From: Bacillota bacterium
GTDB lineage: Bacteria > Bacillota > Clostridia > Clostridiales > Clostridiaceae
DNA: 64,000 nucleotides
NCBI GenBank assembly: GCA_023424785.1
Contig: JAFADP010000031.1
Location: forward strand, 10,411 to 74,410
Direction of reading: 5' to 3'
Positions 18,743-27,308 of this stretch are shown here, piece after piece (the stretch's first letter is position 1; each line of letters begins with the position of its first letter). Under the pieces are notes generated by a model. It saw nothing but the letters and a program-made list of their open reading frames with translations. It had not been told where the DNA came from and searched no databases. A program made the position numbers and the translations under genes.

Positions 18743-19663
18743 ATGAAAATATTAGATAACGTAAAGAAAATACCAGGTGGATTAATGCTAGTTCCTATGG
18801 CTATAGCAGCATTAATTAATACATTTATACCAGGGGTTATGGCTATAGGAAATCCAACAAGTGCTATATTTTCAAGCTATGGTACTATGTGTATTGTAGG
18901 AATATTACTTGTTTTCACAGGAATACAGTTTAGAGTAAATCAAATACCATTAGTAATAAAAAGAGGTGGGGTTTTAATTGCATCTAAACTAATAATAAAT
19001 ATTGTTATTGGTATTATTATAATGAATATATTTGGATTAGGTGGAATATTTGGAATATCCACGTTAGCATTAGTAGCAGCTATTACAAGCTGTAATCCAG
19101 GTATGTATATAGCCTTAATGAAAAGTTATGGAGATGAAATTGATATTGCCAATTTTGCTTTATTAAATTTAATAGGGCTTCCTTTTATACCTATTTGTAT
19201 ACTTGGATTTGCAGGTGGATATGGTATAGATTATAAAAGTATTATTGCTACTTTAATACCAATATTAATAGGTGTAATTTTAGGAAGTTTAGATTCTGAT
19301 ATAAGAGAGTTTGTTAAAGATGGAACTAATGTAGTAATACCATTTCTAGGTTTTTGTTTAGGGTCAAGTATAAATTTAAAGTATGCTTTTACTAATATTG
19401 AGTCAGGATTAATATTGTATGTTATATTTTTAATTGTTAACTATATTCCTTTATTAGTAATAGATAAATATATATTAAAGCAAAAAGGTCATGCTTCTAC
19501 AGCAATAAGCTGTATGGCAGGGTTAGCAATAACAGTTCCTAAATTAATGGCAGAAGTAGATGTCTCATACTTACCATATGTAGACACTGCGACATCACAG
19601 ATAGCTTTTGCAGTGGTAATAAGCACAATTATTACTCCTATGATAATTAAGAAAATAGCATAA
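18743..19663 (+). CDS. kdgT: 2-keto-3-deoxygluconate permease (KdgT family)
   Basis: A 306-residue membrane transporter with about ten hydrophobic helices. The N-terminus IPGGLMLVPMAIAALINTF and the glycine-rich STLALVAAITSCNPGMYIA region match the KdgT family, which imports 2-keto-3-deoxygluconate with a proton. The start codon follows the dehydrogenase stop directly, so the two are cotranscribed and probably coupled. KDG kinase and aldolase genes are absent nearby, so the real substrate could be another sugar acid. I see no terminator directly after it. Confidence 0.87.
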   Translation: MKILDNVKKIPGGLMLVPMAIAALINTFIPGVMAIGNPTSAIFSSYGTMCIVGILLVFTGIQFRVNQIPLVIKRGGVLIASKLIINIVIGIIIMNIFGLGGIFGISTLALVAAITSCNPGMYIALMKSYGDEIDIANFALLNLIGLPFIPICILGFAGGYGIDYKSIIATLIPILIGVILGSLDSDIREFVKDGTNVVIPFLGFCLGSSINLKYAFTNIESGLILYVIFLIVNYIPLLVIDKYILKQKGHASTAISCMAGLAITVPKLMAEVDVSYLPYVDTATSQIAFAVVISTIITPMIIKKIA

Positions 19664-19726
19664 CAAATAAAAATTGCAACAAATCTGTAAATGGTGATGG
19701 TGCCTTTATATTATAAAGATATAAAA

Positions 19727-19755
19727 TTGACTAAAAAATAAAAAAAGCATATAAT
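19727..19755 (+). promoter_or_regulatory. SigA-type promoter for the siderophore-binding lipoprotein
   Basis: TTGACT (19727-19732) and TATAAT (19750-19755) are separated by 17 bp, giving a near-consensus promoter with a start expected near 19762. The sequence TGATAATAATAACAC at 19768-19782 matches 10 of 14 positions of a Fur 7-1-7 box, so weak iron control is possible. Confidence 0.7.
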
Positions 19756-19808
19756 TAGACAATAAAATGATAATAATAACACGAAAGAAAAAGGTTGGAG
19801 GAATAAGA

Positions 19809-20738
19809 ATGAGAAGGTTAAAGTCATTTGCTTTAATTATATTATCAATTATGACTATGCTTACTTTTGTTGCATGTGGAAATAGTAAAGGTAAAAAAGA
19901 GAATGAAAGTAAAACAAGAATTGTTAATACCTTAAATGGAGAAGTAGAGATATCTACAAATCTAAAGAAAATAGTAGATTTATGTGGTGTTGCAGAAGAC
20001 TTACTTATTTTAGGATATACTCCTGTGGCTACAACATATATTGATACTTATGGAGAAAATAAAGTTCCAGAGTATTTAGAGTATACATTAAGAAAGTCTA
20101 AAATATTAGAAAGTTCAGATGTAAATAATATAGATAAGATAGCTTCATATAATGCAGATTTAATAATAATAAATGAATCTCAAAAAGATTTATATGATGA
20201 GCTAAGCAATATAGCACCTACTGTTATGATTCCTAACTTTGAAAATGACTGGAGAGAAGGATTAACTTATTTAGGTGAATTATTAGGTAATGAAGAAGAA
20301 GCTACAAAATGGCTTAGTGAATATGAAAGAAAAACTGAATCAGCAGGAAAGAAAATAAGTGAAGCTAATAAAGGGGAAACTTTTTTAGCTGTTTTAGCTC
20401 ACAAAGGTTCATATAAAATATTTATAAATGAAGGTTTAGGAAGTCTTATTTATGATGATATGAAACTTAGTAAACCAAAAGCATTATTAGAAAAAGATTC
20501 AGGATTAATTGAAGTTACTATGGAAGATATAAATAATATTAATGCTGATAATATCATTATTATCTTAGATGATGAAGAGAAAGGATTACTATCTAATAAT
20601 GATATATGGAAAAATCTAAAAGCTGTAAAAGAAGGAACAGTTATTTCATTTAATATATCTCCTGTATTAAATGGTGTATATAATCCTGTAGGAAGAACTA
20701 TGATTATAGAAACAATTAAAGAAGGATTTACAAAATAA
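19809..20738 (+). CDS. Iron-siderophore-type substrate-binding lipoprotein
   Basis: A 309-residue lipoprotein with a signal peptide and lipobox LTFVAC (lipidated Cys23). The mature part has the periplasmic-binding-protein pattern of the Fe3+-siderophore/haem group (ILGYTPVATTYI; NADLIIINESQKDLYDEL; SGLIEVTMEDINNINADN). It would deliver a ferric chelate to an ABC permease, but no permease or ATPase genes adjoin it, so it is an orphan here. It could share the FecCD/ATPase pair at 28.8-30.6 kb (inference). ATG 19809 follows GGAGGAATAAG; an upstream in-frame ATG at 19767 precedes that site. The downstream terminator overlaps its stop codon. Confidence 0.88.
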   Translation: MRRLKSFALIILSIMTMLTFVACGNSKGKKENESKTRIVNTLNGEVEISTNLKKIVDLCGVAEDLLILGYTPVATTYIDTYGENKVPEYLEYTLRKSKILESSDVNNIDKIASYNADLIIINESQKDLYDELSNIAPTVMIPNFENDWREGLTYLGELLGNEEEATKWLSEYERKTESAGKKISEANKGETFLAVLAHKGSYKIFINEGLGSLIYDDMKLSKPKALLEKDSGLIEVTMEDINNINADNIIIILDDEEKGLLSNNDIWKNLKAVKEGTVISFNISPVLNGVYNPVGRTMIIETIKEGFTK

Positions 20739-20760
20739 AGGCGACTTTTTCGCCTTTATT
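20734..20760 (+). terminator. Terminator overlapping the lipoprotein stop
   Basis: A 10-bp stem AATAAAGGCG / CGCCTTTATT (20734-20743, 20751-20760) with a 7-nt T-rich loop, followed by TTCTAT. The stop codon lies in the left arm. Confidence 0.75.
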
Positions 20761-20797
20761 TTCTATATAAAAATAATAAGTATAATGGGGGAGTATA

Positions 20798-21733
20798 ATG
20801 GAGAAAAGAGAATTAAAAAGAAATTTTAATAAGTTAGGATTATATGTGTTAATAAATCAATTATTAATATCTGGAGTTGCTTTAGCATATGCCTTTATAT
20901 ATATGACAATGGTTATAATAAAAAATCCATATATAACTGAAAATGAGTATAATTCTATATTTGATAAATTATTTGATAGTGGAATGTATATGATAATAGC
21001 AGTTGTAATTGCGTTTATTCCAATATTAATTTTAAGAAAAAAAGAGTTTTTTAAATATGATTTAAAAGTGAAAGAGAGCTCTATTAATTTAAAAACTATT
21101 TTTACTTGGATAATAGTAATGTTAGGAGTAAATTTTTTATCTGGATATATATCAGTATTAATAGAATATATATTAAATTTTATAGGATATACTTCAATGC
21201 CTTCAATGGAAGTATTAGAAACTTCTACAACCATATCTATGTTTGCTTATACATGTGTTATAGCTCCTGTTATAGAGGAATTTATATATAGAGGTGCTAT
21301 ACTTAGATATTTAGAAAACTATGGAGCAAAATTTGCAATTATGGCTTCTTCAATATTATTTGGATTTATGCATGGAAACATAGTTCAAATACCTGCAACT
21401 ATTTTAATAGGTATTGTATTTGGATTTGTAGCAAAAAAATATTCAATTAAAATATCAATACTACTTCATATGATAAATAATATATTTGCAGAAGGTTATA
21501 ATTATCTAATAAACTTTGACGGAGCAATAAGCAATATAGTTATAATAGTTGATATAGTCATATTTATATTATTTATTATAATAGCTATTAAAAATAAAGA
21601 GGTTGTAAAAAATTGGAGTAGAGATAATAGGATTGAAAAAGGTACTTTAAAATACTTTTTTACATCTATAGTAATAATATTACTCCTTATATATAATGTT
21701 TATACTGCATTAATAGGGATAGAAACAATTTAA
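20798..21733 (+). CDS. CPBP-family intramembrane metalloprotease
   Basis: A 311-residue membrane protein with about eight helices. The Abi/CAAX-protease motifs are present: EEFIYRG (EExxxR), FGFMHGN (FxxxH) and HMINN. These give the two Glu and two His that form the active site. Bacterial CPBP proteins cleave membrane substrates or protect against peptides; no bacteriocin gene is adjacent. It has its own ribosome site (GGGGGAGT) and a terminator directly after the stop, so it is monocistronic. Confidence 0.9.
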   Translation: MEKRELKRNFNKLGLYVLINQLLISGVALAYAFIYMTMVIIKNPYITENEYNSIFDKLFDSGMYMIIAVVIAFIPILILRKKEFFKYDLKVKESSINLKTIFTWIIVMLGVNFLSGYISVLIEYILNFIGYTSMPSMEVLETSTTISMFAYTCVIAPVIEEFIYRGAILRYLENYGAKFAIMASSILFGFMHGNIVQIPATILIGIVFGFVAKKYSIKISILLHMINNIFAEGYNYLINFDGAISNIVIIVDIVIFILFIIIAIKNKEVVKNWSRDNRIEKGTLKYFFTSIVIILLLIYNVYTALIGIETI

Positions 21734-21734
21734 A

Positions 21735-21774
21735 AAAAGGATGTTACAAATTAGTTTGTAGCATCCTTTTTTTT
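21735..21774 (+). terminator. Terminator after the CPBP protease gene
   Basis: A 16-bp stem with one G:U pair (21735-21750 with 21755-21770, core GGATGTTACAAA / TTTGTAGCATCC), a 4-nt loop and a following T8 run. Confidence 0.88.
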
Positions 21775-21861
21775 ATTGGTTAAATATATGTTAATTTTTT
21801 AAGTTTAATTTAAGGTTAGTTTTGTAATATATATTCAAGAAGTGAAAGGAGAGAAAGTAAT

Positions 21862-22611
21862 ATGGATATAACAGTTTTTAAAAGATATGAAAAAAAATTT
21901 TTAATAACACAAAATCAATATAACATGTTATTACCAATGCTTCTTGAATATATGGATTTAGATGAACATTGTTTAGGTGGTAATGACTATACAATTTACA
22001 ATATTTATTATGATACAGATAATAACGATATAATAAATCATTCACAAGCAAAACCTTATTATAAAGAAAAATTAAGACTTAGAAGTTATAAAGAAATTAA
22101 AAGTAAGGATGAAAAAGTATTTCTTGAATTAAAGAAAAAAATAAAAGGAATTGTAAGTAAAAGAAGAGTTGTACTTCCAGTTAAAGATGTAGATAATTTT
22201 CTTTTAAGTAGAAAAAGACCAAGTACAGATGATTATTTAACAAATCAAGTTTTAAATGAAATAGAATATTTTTTAGATAATAATAATGTACATCCAGCTG
22301 TAGTTATTAATTATAAAAGAATGGCTTTATTTGGTAGGGATAATAGAGACTTTAGAATTACCTTTGATACAAGAATAATGACTAGAAGATATAACTTTAT
22401 ACTAGGTGGAGCAGAAGTTGGAGATGATCTTTTAGAAGATGGTCAAAGACTTATGGAAGTTAAAATTCTAGGGGCTATGCCACTATGGCTTGTAGATATT
22501 CTTACTGAACTATCAATATTTCCTAGAGGATTTTCTAAGTATGGAAATGAGTTTGATAACTATTGTATAAATAAACACTATGGAGAAGAAAGGAGAAATA
22601 AAATATGCTAG
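21862..22611 (+). CDS. VTC-domain protein (polyphosphate polymerase-like)
   Basis: A 249-residue CYTH/VTC-fold protein. Visible conserved elements are KRYEKKFLI at the N-terminus, KEKLRLRSY (paired Arg), FLELKKKIKG, FRITFDTRI and LMEVKILGAMP, which line the basic tunnel in VTC polymerases. In eukaryotes the VTC domain makes polyphosphate; in bacteria the family is usually paired with DUF4956, as here. The next gene begins inside its last codons. It is cytoplasmic with no membrane helix. Actual polyphosphate synthesis is not shown by the sequence. Confidence 0.88.
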   Translation: MDITVFKRYEKKFLITQNQYNMLLPMLLEYMDLDEHCLGGNDYTIYNIYYDTDNNDIINHSQAKPYYKEKLRLRSYKEIKSKDEKVFLELKKKIKGIVSKRRVVLPVKDVDNFLLSRKRPSTDDYLTNQVLNEIEYFLDNNNVHPAVVINYKRMALFGRDNRDFRITFDTRIMTRRYNFILGGAEVGDDLLEDGQRLMEVKILGAMPLWLVDILTELSIFPRGFSKYGNEFDNYCINKHYGEERRNKIC

Positions 22612-23291
22612 ACACCATAATATCATCAACAACAGGAGAATCATTTACATTAGTAAATGCACTTCTTATTATTGTAACATCAATTATATTAGGATTAGTT
22701 ATTAGTTTTTTATATATTAAAACTAATGGAGAAGGTAATACAACATCAGGATTTGCTATAACGTTAATAATGTTACCAGTAATTATTTCAATAATTATTT
22801 TATTAGTAGGAAGCAATGTAGCAAGAGCATTTAGTTTAGCAGGAGCATTTTCAATTATAAGATTTAGAAGTGCACCTGGAGGTCCAAAAGATATTTCATA
22901 TATTTTCTTTACATTAGCAGTTGGATTAGCAGCAGGAATGGGATATGTAGGATATGCAATTTTATTTACAATTATATTAAGTGTAGTAATGCTAGTTTTA
23001 GAGAAGGTTAATTATGCAAAGCCTAAAGATAAGTGCCTAGAATTAAGAATAACAGTACCAGAAAACCTAAATTATGAAGAAGTATTTGATGAAACTTTAA
23101 AAAAATACACAACATCATACAATTTACTAAGAGTAAAAACTAAGGAGTTTGGAGCTGTATTTGAATTAAGTTATAAAATATCAATGAGTGATGGAAGTCA
23201 AAAGAAATTCTTAGATGAACTAAGATGTAAAAATGGAAACTTAAGTATTAGTCTTACATCAATGCAAAATATGATAAAAGAGTATGTATAA
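22605..23291 (+). CDS. DUF4956 membrane protein
   Basis: A 228-residue protein with three to four N-terminal membrane helices (LLIIVTSIILGLVISFLYI and following), the conserved core AFSIIRFRSAPGGPKD, and a cytoplasmic alpha/beta C-terminal domain of about 85 residues. It overlaps the VTC gene by 7 nt. DUF4956 and VTC genes form a conserved pair often found with CotH or beta-solenoid secreted proteins, suggesting a membrane machine that modifies or exports a surface polymer (inference). Confidence 0.88.
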   Translation: MLDTIISSTTGESFTLVNALLIIVTSIILGLVISFLYIKTNGEGNTTSGFAITLIMLPVIISIIILLVGSNVARAFSLAGAFSIIRFRSAPGGPKDISYIFFTLAVGLAAGMGYVGYAILFTIILSVVMLVLEKVNYAKPKDKCLELRITVPENLNYEEVFDETLKKYTTSYNLLRVKTKEFGAVFELSYKISMSDGSQKKFLDELRCKNGNLSISLTSMQNMIKEYV

Positions 23292-23336
23292 AAGTATGAT
23301 TTACTTATAGAGTAAAAAAGCCAAGGAGGCGAGAAT

Positions 23337-25199
23337 ATGAATAAGAATTTAAAGTTTATTATAGCAGGTGTTGCTGTTACATCATTATTAGGAATATCAT
23401 TATGTACAGTGAAATTATTAAATAATAATGAAACACCAACTGTTAAAGTTTCTGATGTAGAAAATGTTACTAATACAAGTGACAGTAGTGATGTTGTTGA
23501 TTCAGACAATGAAGCTTCTATAACATTAAATAAAGATTCAATATTTGTAGATGGCAAAGGTGCAACAGTAGATGGAACTAAAGTTACTATAACAGATGCA
23601 GGAACATATACATTATCTGGAGAGTTAGATGATGGACAAATAATAGTAGATGTAGGAGATAGTGATAAGGTAAATATTATTTTAAATGGAGTAACCATTA
23701 AATGTTCAAATAGTGCTCCTATATATGTTATGAATGCAGATAAAATCATAATATCTTTAGCTGAAGGTAGTGATAATACTATAGAAGATACTTCAGAATA
23801 TGTTTTTGAAGCTTCGGATTCTAATGAACCAAATGCAGCTATTTATAGTAAAGACGATTTAACTATAAATGGTACAGGGGCATTGCTTGTAAATGCAAAT
23901 TATAATAATGGAATAAGTAGTAATGATAATCTTAAAATTAATGGTGGAGATATTATAGTAGTATCAACTAATCATGGACTTAAGGGCAAAGATTCAGTAA
24001 CTATAAAAGATGGAAATATAGAAGTTAATGCAGGTGGAGACGGAATAAAAACAGATAATGCAGAAGAAGAGGATAAAGGAAATATTTCTATAGAAGGTGG
24101 ATCTCTAAATATAACATCAGAAAAAGATGGTATTCAAGCAGATAAAAATATTAATATATTATCAGGAGATATAACAATTTCTACAGGTGGTGGAAGTGTA
24201 AATAGTAGTACAAAAAATCAAGGTAGTAGTTGGGGAAAGTGGGGAAGAGAACAAGAAACTACTACAACTGGAACTGATACAAGTAGTGCAAAAGGAATAA
24301 AAGCAGGGGTTAATATTACAATAGATAATGGAAACTTAAATATAGATTCTTCAGATGATTCTATACATACTAATGATACGGTAGAAATAAATGGGGGAAC
24401 TATTAATATAGCATCAGGAGATGATGGAATTCATTCTGATACTTATATGGAGATAAATGGAGGAAAAATAGATATTACAAAATCTTATGAAGGTATAGAA
24501 AGTGCAAATATAACAATTAACGATGGAGAAATTCATGTAGCTTCTAATGATGATGGAATAAATGTAGGTGGAGGAAATGATAGTTCTTCAATAAGTGGAA
24601 GATCAGGTAAAAATATGTTTAGTTCATCATCGGATGGTATGCTTACTATTAATGGCGGATACATTTATGTAGATGCATTAGGTGATGGTTTAGATTCTAA
24701 TGGATCAATAACTATGGCTGGTGGAACAGCAATAGTTAATGGTCCAACAGATAATGGAAATGGTGCGCTAGACTATGATGGTGATTTCACGATGGATGGT
24801 GGGGTATTAATTGCAGCAGGAAGTTCAGGAATGCTTCAAGCTCCAGGAACCTCTTCAAGTCAATATACAATAAGTACAACTTTATCATCACAAGAAGCTA
24901 GAACATTATTTAATATTACTTCATCAGATGGGAAAGAAATAATTACATTTGCACCATCAAAAACATATGAATCAGTAGTTGTATCTTCACCAGATATAGA
25001 AAAAGGAGAAACTTATTCAATTAATATAGGCGGAACATCCTCAGGAAGTGAAAAAGATGGATTATATAGTGATGGTGAATATTCAGGAGGAACAGAAAAC
25101 TTTACTTGCACAACTTCAAGTGTTGTAACTAATGTTGGAAGACAAGGTGGCATGATGCAAGGTGGAGGTAGTATGAGGAAACCAAATGGAATAAGATAA
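23337..25199 (+). CDS. Secreted carbohydrate-binding beta-solenoid protein (Cthe_2159-like)
   Basis: A 620-residue protein with an N-terminal signal anchor (IIAGVAVTSLLGISLCTVKL). The mature region is a chain of repeats of the form GGxIxIxSxDDGIH (for example NGGTINIASGDDGIHSDT, NGGKIDITKSYEGIES), a parallel beta-helix like the Clostridium thermocellum acid-polysaccharide-binding family. The C-terminus is Gly/Met-rich (GGMMQGGGSMRKP). The ribosome site AAGGAGGCG precedes ATG 23337. It follows the VTC and DUF4956 genes with a 45-nt gap, the usual grouping; CotH is missing. It probably acts on the cell surface. Confidence 0.87.
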   Translation: MNKNLKFIIAGVAVTSLLGISLCTVKLLNNNETPTVKVSDVENVTNTSDSSDVVDSDNEASITLNKDSIFVDGKGATVDGTKVTITDAGTYTLSGELDDGQIIVDVGDSDKVNIILNGVTIKCSNSAPIYVMNADKIIISLAEGSDNTIEDTSEYVFEASDSNEPNAAIYSKDDLTINGTGALLVNANYNNGISSNDNLKINGGDIIVVSTNHGLKGKDSVTIKDGNIEVNAGGDGIKTDNAEEEDKGNISIEGGSLNITSEKDGIQADKNINILSGDITISTGGGSVNSSTKNQGSSWGKWGREQETTTTGTDTSSAKGIKAGVNITIDNGNLNIDSSDDSIHTNDTVEINGGTINIASGDDGIHSDTYMEINGGKIDITKSYEGIESANITINDGEIHVASNDDGINVGGGNDSSSISGRSGKNMFSSSSDGMLTINGGYIYVDALGDGLDSNGSITMAGGTAIVNGPTDNGNGALDYDGDFTMDGGVLIAAGSSGMLQAPGTSSSQYTISTTLSSQEARTLFNITSSDGKEIITFAPSKTYESVVVSSPDIEKGETYSINIGGTSSGSEKDGLYSDGEYSGGTENFTCTTSSVVTNVGRQGGMMQGGGSMRKPNGIR

Positions 25200-25219
25200 A
25201 AATTAAACATTTCAAATAG

Positions 25220-25255
25220 AAGGTTATATTCGAGAGAGAATATGACCTTTTATCT
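25220..25255 (+). terminator. Probable terminator after the beta-solenoid gene
   Basis: A 12-bp stem AAGGTTATATTC / GAATATGACCTT (25220-25231, 25238-25249) with one G:U pair and a 6-nt loop, followed by TTATCTAT. The T-run is weak. Confidence 0.6.
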
Positions 25256-25360
25256 ATCTAAAGTATTAATGGTTTTATTTTGCAGAGAAATATTATTAAA
25301 AAAGTGTATAAATATTATTAAAAGAATTTTAAAAGAACTATGGTATTATACTTAATGAAT

Positions 25361-25375
25361 TGATAATCAATATCG
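25361..25375 (+). promoter_or_regulatory. Fur box upstream of the NEAT/haem operon
   Basis: TGATAATCAATATCG matches the Fur 7-1-7 consensus TGATAATnATTATCA at 12 of 14 positions. It lies 35 bp before the NEAT gene, downstream of -10-like TATTAT/TATACT sequences (25344-25352), where a bound repressor would block the promoter. Confidence 0.65.
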
Positions 25376-25409
25376 ATTGAAAAAATAAATAGTATAGGGA
25401 GATAAATTT

Positions 25410-27239
25410 ATGTTAAAAAATAAAATTAGTAAACTATTAGCTATGACAATGATTGTAAGTTCATTATCAGTATTAAATATTCAAAGAGCTGGGGCAGCAG
25501 AAATTAGTACAATTTCTCAAGTAGCATATGAAAACTCTATAAAAGATGGAAGTTATAATGTATTAAATGATGTGGAATATGTAGGTTCAGGAAATGCTGA
25601 AATAGGATATGGATCAGCAAGAGCAATGTTAAAAGAAGAAACTACTATTAATATAGAAAATGGGAAAGTTACTATGACTCTATCATTTAATGAAATGTAT
25701 GATATGATAACTAGTACTCAAATAGTATTAGATGGACAAGCTTTAGAAATAAATGAAGATAAGACTAACAGAACAATATCTTTTGAAGTTCCTTCAGTGG
25801 ATGCACAAGTTCAAGTTGTTATGACAATGCCATTATCTGTACATTCAACAGTAGCATTTAATGTAATGAATGATGTGAGCAGTTTAGGTGATATAGATTC
25901 ATCAGAAGTAGAAAAACAAACTGTAGAAGTTTCAACAGATAGTAAAATGGCAGGAAATTTTTTAAATAAAACCGGTGAAATAGAAGTAATAAATGGAGAA
26001 ACTTATTTAACATTAACTATGACTGGAAGCAGTTATATGAATAATCAACAAGTTTATGTTAATGGAAATGAAGTAGAAGTTAACAGAAATGTTAATGGAG
26101 ATGAAACAACTTTAACTTTTAAGATTTCAAGTTTAAGTGATGCTATAAAAATTAAGGCTTATGTAGTACCTATGGGAAGAGATGTAGAATTTAATGTATC
26201 CGTATCAGGAACTATTACAGAAGTGCCAGTGGAACCGGAAGTACCAGTGGAACCAGAAGTACCAGTGGAACCAGAAGTACCAGTAAAACCAGAGGCACCA
26301 GTAGAGCCAGAAACTCCATCACAGTCATCAAAGACTTCTACTATTAATGTATCAACAGACAGTGCAATGGCTGGAAACTTCGTAAAAAATACTGGAAAAC
26401 TTGAAGAAATAAGTGGAGAAAAATATGTTACATTTACAATGACAGGAAGTACATATATGAGAGATCATGAAATATATGTAAATGGAACAAAAGTAAATTA
26501 TACTAAAACTGTAAATGAAGATGAAGCAAGCTTTAGATTTAAGGTTTCGAGTTTAAGCGATTCAATAAAAATAAAAACATTTGTAACTGCAATGGGAAGA
26601 AGTGTAGAATTTAATTTAACATTATCAGAACAAGATGGTAATAATGATTCAAGTAATAATGGTTCAAGCAGTAATAATTCAAGCAATAATAACTCATCAA
26701 ACAATGGGTCATCAAATAGTGCAACAACTAATGAAACAACAAACAATACAACAAATACAGGAAGTGCAACTCAAACTATAACAACAAGAGTTTATGCAAT
26801 ACAAAATGAAGTTTACCATGAAAGTACAACTGGTCAAGAAATGGCTAGAAAATACTTAAATTCAACTTCTAAGGTTGAAGAAATAAATGGTGTTTACTAT
26901 GTAACATTAACATTTACAGGAAGTTCATTTATGCAGGACCATGTAATTTATGTTAATGGAAGCAAAGCAAGTACAACTAAGTCAACTAATGGAGATGAAA
27001 TAAGCATAAGATTTATGGTTTCAAGTCTAGATGACACTATAAAAGTTAGTACATTTGTTGTGCCAATGAATAGAAATGTAGAATTCCAAGTTAAATTATT
27101 AAAAGATACTTTAACATTTGTTAGTGAAACTACAGTAGAAGTACCTGCAACATCAGATCCAATTAGTATGGGATGGTTAGCTGGATTAGCTATAATGTCA
27201 TTAGGTTCAGGAATAGTAGCATTTAAGAAAAGAAAGTAA
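25410..27239 (+). CDS. Cell-surface protein with multiple NEAT domains
   Basis: A 609-residue secreted protein with signal peptide MLKNKISKLLAMTMIVSS and cleavage near AGA-AE. It has a diverged NEAT-like domain (about 45-150), then clear NEAT domains at about 170-270, 308-408 and 455-570. Each clear domain has the haem-side 3-10 helix pattern (SKMAGNF, SAMAGNF, QEMARKY) and the beta-strand pattern YVTLTFTGSSFM. Linkers are a VPVEPE repeat (about 271-300) and an Asn/Ser-rich stretch. The C-terminus has VPATSD, a hydrophobic helix and KKRK, an anchor resembling a variant sortase signal. It probably captures haem or haemoproteins for the ABC system encoded downstream. The Tyr ligands expected in the last hairpin are missing. 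A Fur box precedes it. Confidence 0.87.
   Translation: MLKNKISKLLAMTMIVSSLSVLNIQRAGAAEISTISQVAYENSIKDGSYNVLNDVEYVGSGNAEIGYGSARAMLKEETTINIENGKVTMTLSFNEMYDMITSTQIVLDGQALEINEDKTNRTISFEVPSVDAQVQVVMTMPLSVHSTVAFNVMNDVSSLGDIDSSEVEKQTVEVSTDSKMAGNFLNKTGEIEVINGETYLTLTMTGSSYMNNQQVYVNGNEVEVNRNVNGDETTLTFKISSLSDAIKIKAYVVPMGRDVEFNVSVSGTITEVPVEPEVPVEPEVPVEPEVPVKPEAPVEPETPSQSSKTSTINVSTDSAMAGNFVKNTGKLEEISGEKYVTFTMTGSTYMRDHEIYVNGTKVNYTKTVNEDEASFRFKVSSLSDSIKIKTFVTAMGRSVEFNLTLSEQDGNNDSSNNGSSSNNSSNNNSSNNGSSNSATTNETTNNTTNTGSATQTITTRVYAIQNEVYHESTTGQEMARKYLNSTSKVEEINGVYYVTLTFTGSSFMQDHVIYVNGSKASTTKSTNGDEISIRFMVSSLDDTIKVSTFVVPMNRNVEFQVKLLKDTLTFVSETTVEVPATSDPISMGWLAGLAIMSLGSGIVAFKKRK
26223..26312 (+). repeat. Five 18-bp tandem repeats coding for a Pro/Glu linker
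   Basis: Five units of GTACCAGTGGAACCAGAA or close variants (26223, 26241, 26259, 26277 and 26295) encode VPVEPE, with the last two diverged. They form a stiff spacer between NEAT domains, as in wall-spanning proteins. Confidence 0.88.
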
Positions 27240-27252
27240 TTAGACTATTTTG

Positions 27253-27284
27253 GGGTAAAGGGATAAATTCCCCTTTACCCTTTT
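27253..27284 (+). terminator. Intra-operon terminator between the NEAT genes
   Basis: A 10-bp GC-richer stem GGGTAAAGGG / CCCTTTACCC (27253-27262, 27271-27280) with an 8-nt loop, followed by TTTT. No clear new promoter follows before 27309, so it probably lets part of the transcripts through. Confidence 0.75.
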
Positions 27285-27308
27285 ACCATGTAAAAAGAGA
27301 GGATAAAG

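Noticed and set aside
26223..26312. Five 18-bp repeats as a possible CRISPR or regulatory repeat
   Set aside because: They encode the VPVEPE linker of the NEAT protein in frame and have no spacers.
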